From NCBI GenBank assembly GCA_018110855.1, contig JAGBFZ010000063.1:1-7055 (forward strand): 7,055 nt of DNA, in the 5' to 3' direction. The position numbers and the translations under genes were made by a program. The notes under the pieces are model-generated. The model was given only the letters and a program-made list of their open reading frames with translations. It was not told where the DNA came from and did not search any database. The stretch is from Oscillospiraceae bacterium. Its GTDB lineage: Bacteria > Bacillota > Clostridia > Oscillospirales > Ruminococcaceae. This document shows, piece after piece, positions 5,629 to 7,055 of the stretch (position 1 is the stretch's first letter; each line of letters opens with the position of its first letter).

Positions 5629-6801
5629 ATGAGTACAAAACAGTCCCAGACAAAAAATAAGATCAGCGATGTTGCCAAGGACCTTAAGGTTTCAAATCAG
5701 GAGCTTGCAGAGCTTGTGTCCGAGAAGTTCGGTGCGCCCAGAAAGCCTTCTGCAAGCATAAATCAGGAAGAGCTTAATTATATTCTCGAGTATTATTCAC
5801 AGAATAATCAGGTGGACAGCTTTGATTCTTATTATGCTTCAAAGAATGACAAGCCTGCTCCCAAACCTGCTGCCGAAAAGCCTGCTTCGGAGAAAAAGCC
5901 TGCTGCTAAGAAGAATGATCCTAAGCAGCCGAAGTCAGACGCTCCCGAAAAGGATGCAAAGAAGGAAGCTGCAAAGGCTCCTGCTCAGGTTAAGGAGACT
6001 AAAAAGCCCGAAGCTCCCAAGGCAGCACCTAAAACGGAAGCAGCTAAAACAGAAGCTCCCAGAAGTGAAGCTCAGAAGCCTGAAAATAAGCCTCAGCAGA
6101 ATATTCCTGTCCGCAAGGAAACTCAGAAATCTGCTATGGAGAAATTTGAGAATCAGATCAAGAAATCCAACGAGCAGAAGAAAAATCAGGCTGCAAAGGC
6201 TTCTGAAAAGAAGCAGGAAGCAAAGCCTGCGGAAAATAACAAGTCCACTAAAACCAAGCTTGGCGGTAATTTCTCTAATGAAAGCGTTAAGGTGGAGCAG
6301 AAGATACGCACTGTTGACACAAGAGGCAGCTATGTGGATATTGACAAGTACAACGAAAAGTATGAGAATATCGCACCCGTAAACGGCGGAGGAGGCGGAA
6401 AGCACGGCAAGGATAACTTCTCGAAGAAGCAGAAGCTTACCCAGAAGTCCGCTCAGAGAAACAAGCAGCAGTATTCCAGCAAAAAGGAGACTGAGGCTGA
6501 GAAGCTCCGCAGACTTGAGCTTGAGCGTGCAAGAAAGCAGCAGCTCAAGGTGCTTATTCCCGATGAGATCGTTGTTTCCGAGCTTGCTTCACGTCTGAAG
6601 GTCACAGCTACCGAGGTCATCAAGAAGCTTATGGGTCTCGGTGAGATGTGTACCATAAATCAGGTAATTGACTTTGACACTGCTTCTCTGGTTGCCGAGG
6701 AGCTTGGAGCAAAGGTTGAAAAGGAAGTTATCATCACTATTGAAGAGAGACTTATAGATGACAGCGAGGATGACGGCGAGGGCGAGGAAGAGCTCCCGTA
6801 G
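5629..6801 (+). CDS. infB: Translation initiation factor IF-2, N-terminal part, frame ends before the GTPase domain
   Basis: IF-2 brings initiator fMet-tRNA to the 30S subunit and uses GTP in subunit joining. This frame gives 390 residues: a first IF2_N module (about 11-60, [20 protein letters not shown]), a long disordered Lys/Ala/Pro/Glu-rich linker (about 72-290, with a GGGGG run at 253-257), and a second IF2_N module (about 303-375, [21 protein letters not shown] onward), ending in an acidic stretch. GGAGG at 5611-5615 is 13 nt before ATG 5629. The frame stops at TAG 6799-6801, where the conserved [16 protein letters not shown] should begin. That motif is present in the frame one base back (see next entry), so this is the front half of a frameshifted infB. 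infB is essential, so a sequence error is the first suspect. If real, this would be a truncated product without GTPase activity. Confidence 0.93.
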   Translation: MSTKQSQTKNKISDVAKDLKVSNQELAELVSEKFGAPRKPSASINQEELNYILEYYSQNNQVDSFDSYYASKNDKPAPKPAAEKPASEKKPAAKKNDPKQPKSDAPEKDAKKEAAKAPAQVKETKKPEAPKAAPKTEAAKTEAPRSEAQKPENKPQQNIPVRKETQKSAMEKFENQIKKSNEQKKNQAAKASEKKQEAKPAENNKSTKTKLGGNFSNESVKVEQKIRTVDTRGSYVDIDKYNEKYENIAPVNGGGGGKHGKDNFSKKQKLTQKSAQRNKQQYSSKKETEAEKLRRLELERARKQQLKVLIPDEIVVSELASRLKVTATEVIKKLMGLGEMCTINQVIDFDTASLVAEELGAKVEKEVIITIEERLIDDSEDDGEGEEELP

Positions 6802-7055
6802 TTGTTGTTATGGGTCATGTTGACCATGGTAAAACATCTCTTCTTGACAGGATAAGAAATGCAAATGTTACCGCTTCCGAGGCGGGAGGTATCACTCAGC
6901 ATATCGGTGCATATCGTGTTACCTGCAAGGGCAAGGAGATCACATTCCTTGATACCCCCGGACATGAGGCTTTCACATCAATGCGTGCAAGAGGTGCTTC
7001 TGTTACGGATATTGCTATCCTCGTTGTTGCTGCGGACGATGGTATCATGCCTCAG
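6774..7055 (+). CDS. infB: Translation initiation factor IF-2, GTPase domain in the shifted frame, 3' end cut by the window edge
   Basis: This frame opens after a stop at 6771-6773 and stays open to the window end. From about 6789 it reads [16 protein letters not shown], the normal entry into the IF-2 G domain. G1 is GHVDHGKT, the switch I/G2 region is [10 protein letters not shown], and G3 is DTPGHEAF; G4 (NKxD) lies past the edge. All are intact, so the domain is under normal constraint and not decayed. There is no plausible start of its own: the first ATG (6810) would delete the first beta strand, and the nearest purine-rich site (GAGGAAGAG, 6784-6792) is too far from it. It therefore belongs to the gene starting at 5629, with a net shift equal to one missing base between about 6774 and 6790. 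Confidence 0.9.

Noticed and set aside
5822..6382. 186-codon +strand frame inside infB
   Set aside because: Its Leu/Arg/Ser-rich text is a shadow of the Lys/Ala/Pro-rich IF-2 linker read out of frame; there is no ribosome binding site.
5935..6405. 156-codon minus-strand frame with hydrophobic runs opposite infB
   Set aside because: It is the complement of AAG/GAA/GCT-rich linker codons, which gives artificial Leu/Phe/Ser runs; no promoter or binding site is seen.
6774..6798. Programmed -1 frameshift site in infB
   Set aside because: No slippery heptamer is present, and programmed shifting is not known for infB to my knowledge; a one-base indel is simpler.

Overview
The window looks like chromosomal DNA from a Gram-positive, clostridial bacterium, probably a Ruminococcus-like Oscillospiraceae. 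The reasons are strong AGGAGG-type ribosome binding sites, TTGACA/TATAAT promoters, a T-box riboswitch, and the Firmicutes gene order rimP-nusA-ylxR-ylxQ-infB. The lineage is inferred from style, not from a database search. All real genes are on the + strand, and most of the window is about 45-50% G+C.

Left part (1-3250): amino-acid metabolism. A 5'-truncated thrH (phosphoserine phosphatase/homoserine phosphotransferase type) runs off the left edge. A sigma-A-type promoter and a T-box leader of about 270 nt with an ATC (Ile) specifier follow, leading into ilvA (threonine ammonia-lyase with one C-terminal ACT domain). Next is an AT-rich (about 30% G+C by hand count) 135-residue gene of uncertain function with its own promoter. 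It sits between ilvA and ridA, whose product clears the reactive enamines that IlvA makes. ridA ends in a GC-rich hairpin. Together these genes touch homoserine phosphate, threonine breakdown to 2-oxobutyrate, isoleucine supply and detoxification of the intermediate.

Right part (3290-7055): the transcription/translation operon. One promoter (3290-3318) drives a short leader carrying a terminator-like GNRA hairpin, then rimP, nusA, ylxR (rnpM), ylxQ (L7Ae-like) and infB. The genes are closely spaced, and ylxR and ylxQ overlap by 14 nt.

Main oddity: infB is not open as given. The frame that starts at 5629 stops at 6801, just before the GTPase domain. The GTPase domain continues intact in the frame one base back and runs off the right edge. 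A single lost base near 6784-6790 explains this best, either as a sequence error or a real lesion. Other points of interest are the isoleucine T-box on a short 'TdcB-like' IlvA, the AT-rich orphan gene, the rimP leader attenuator candidate, and a degenerate GXXG loop in the first KH domain of NusA. I found no CRISPR array, insertion sequence, tRNA or rRNA.
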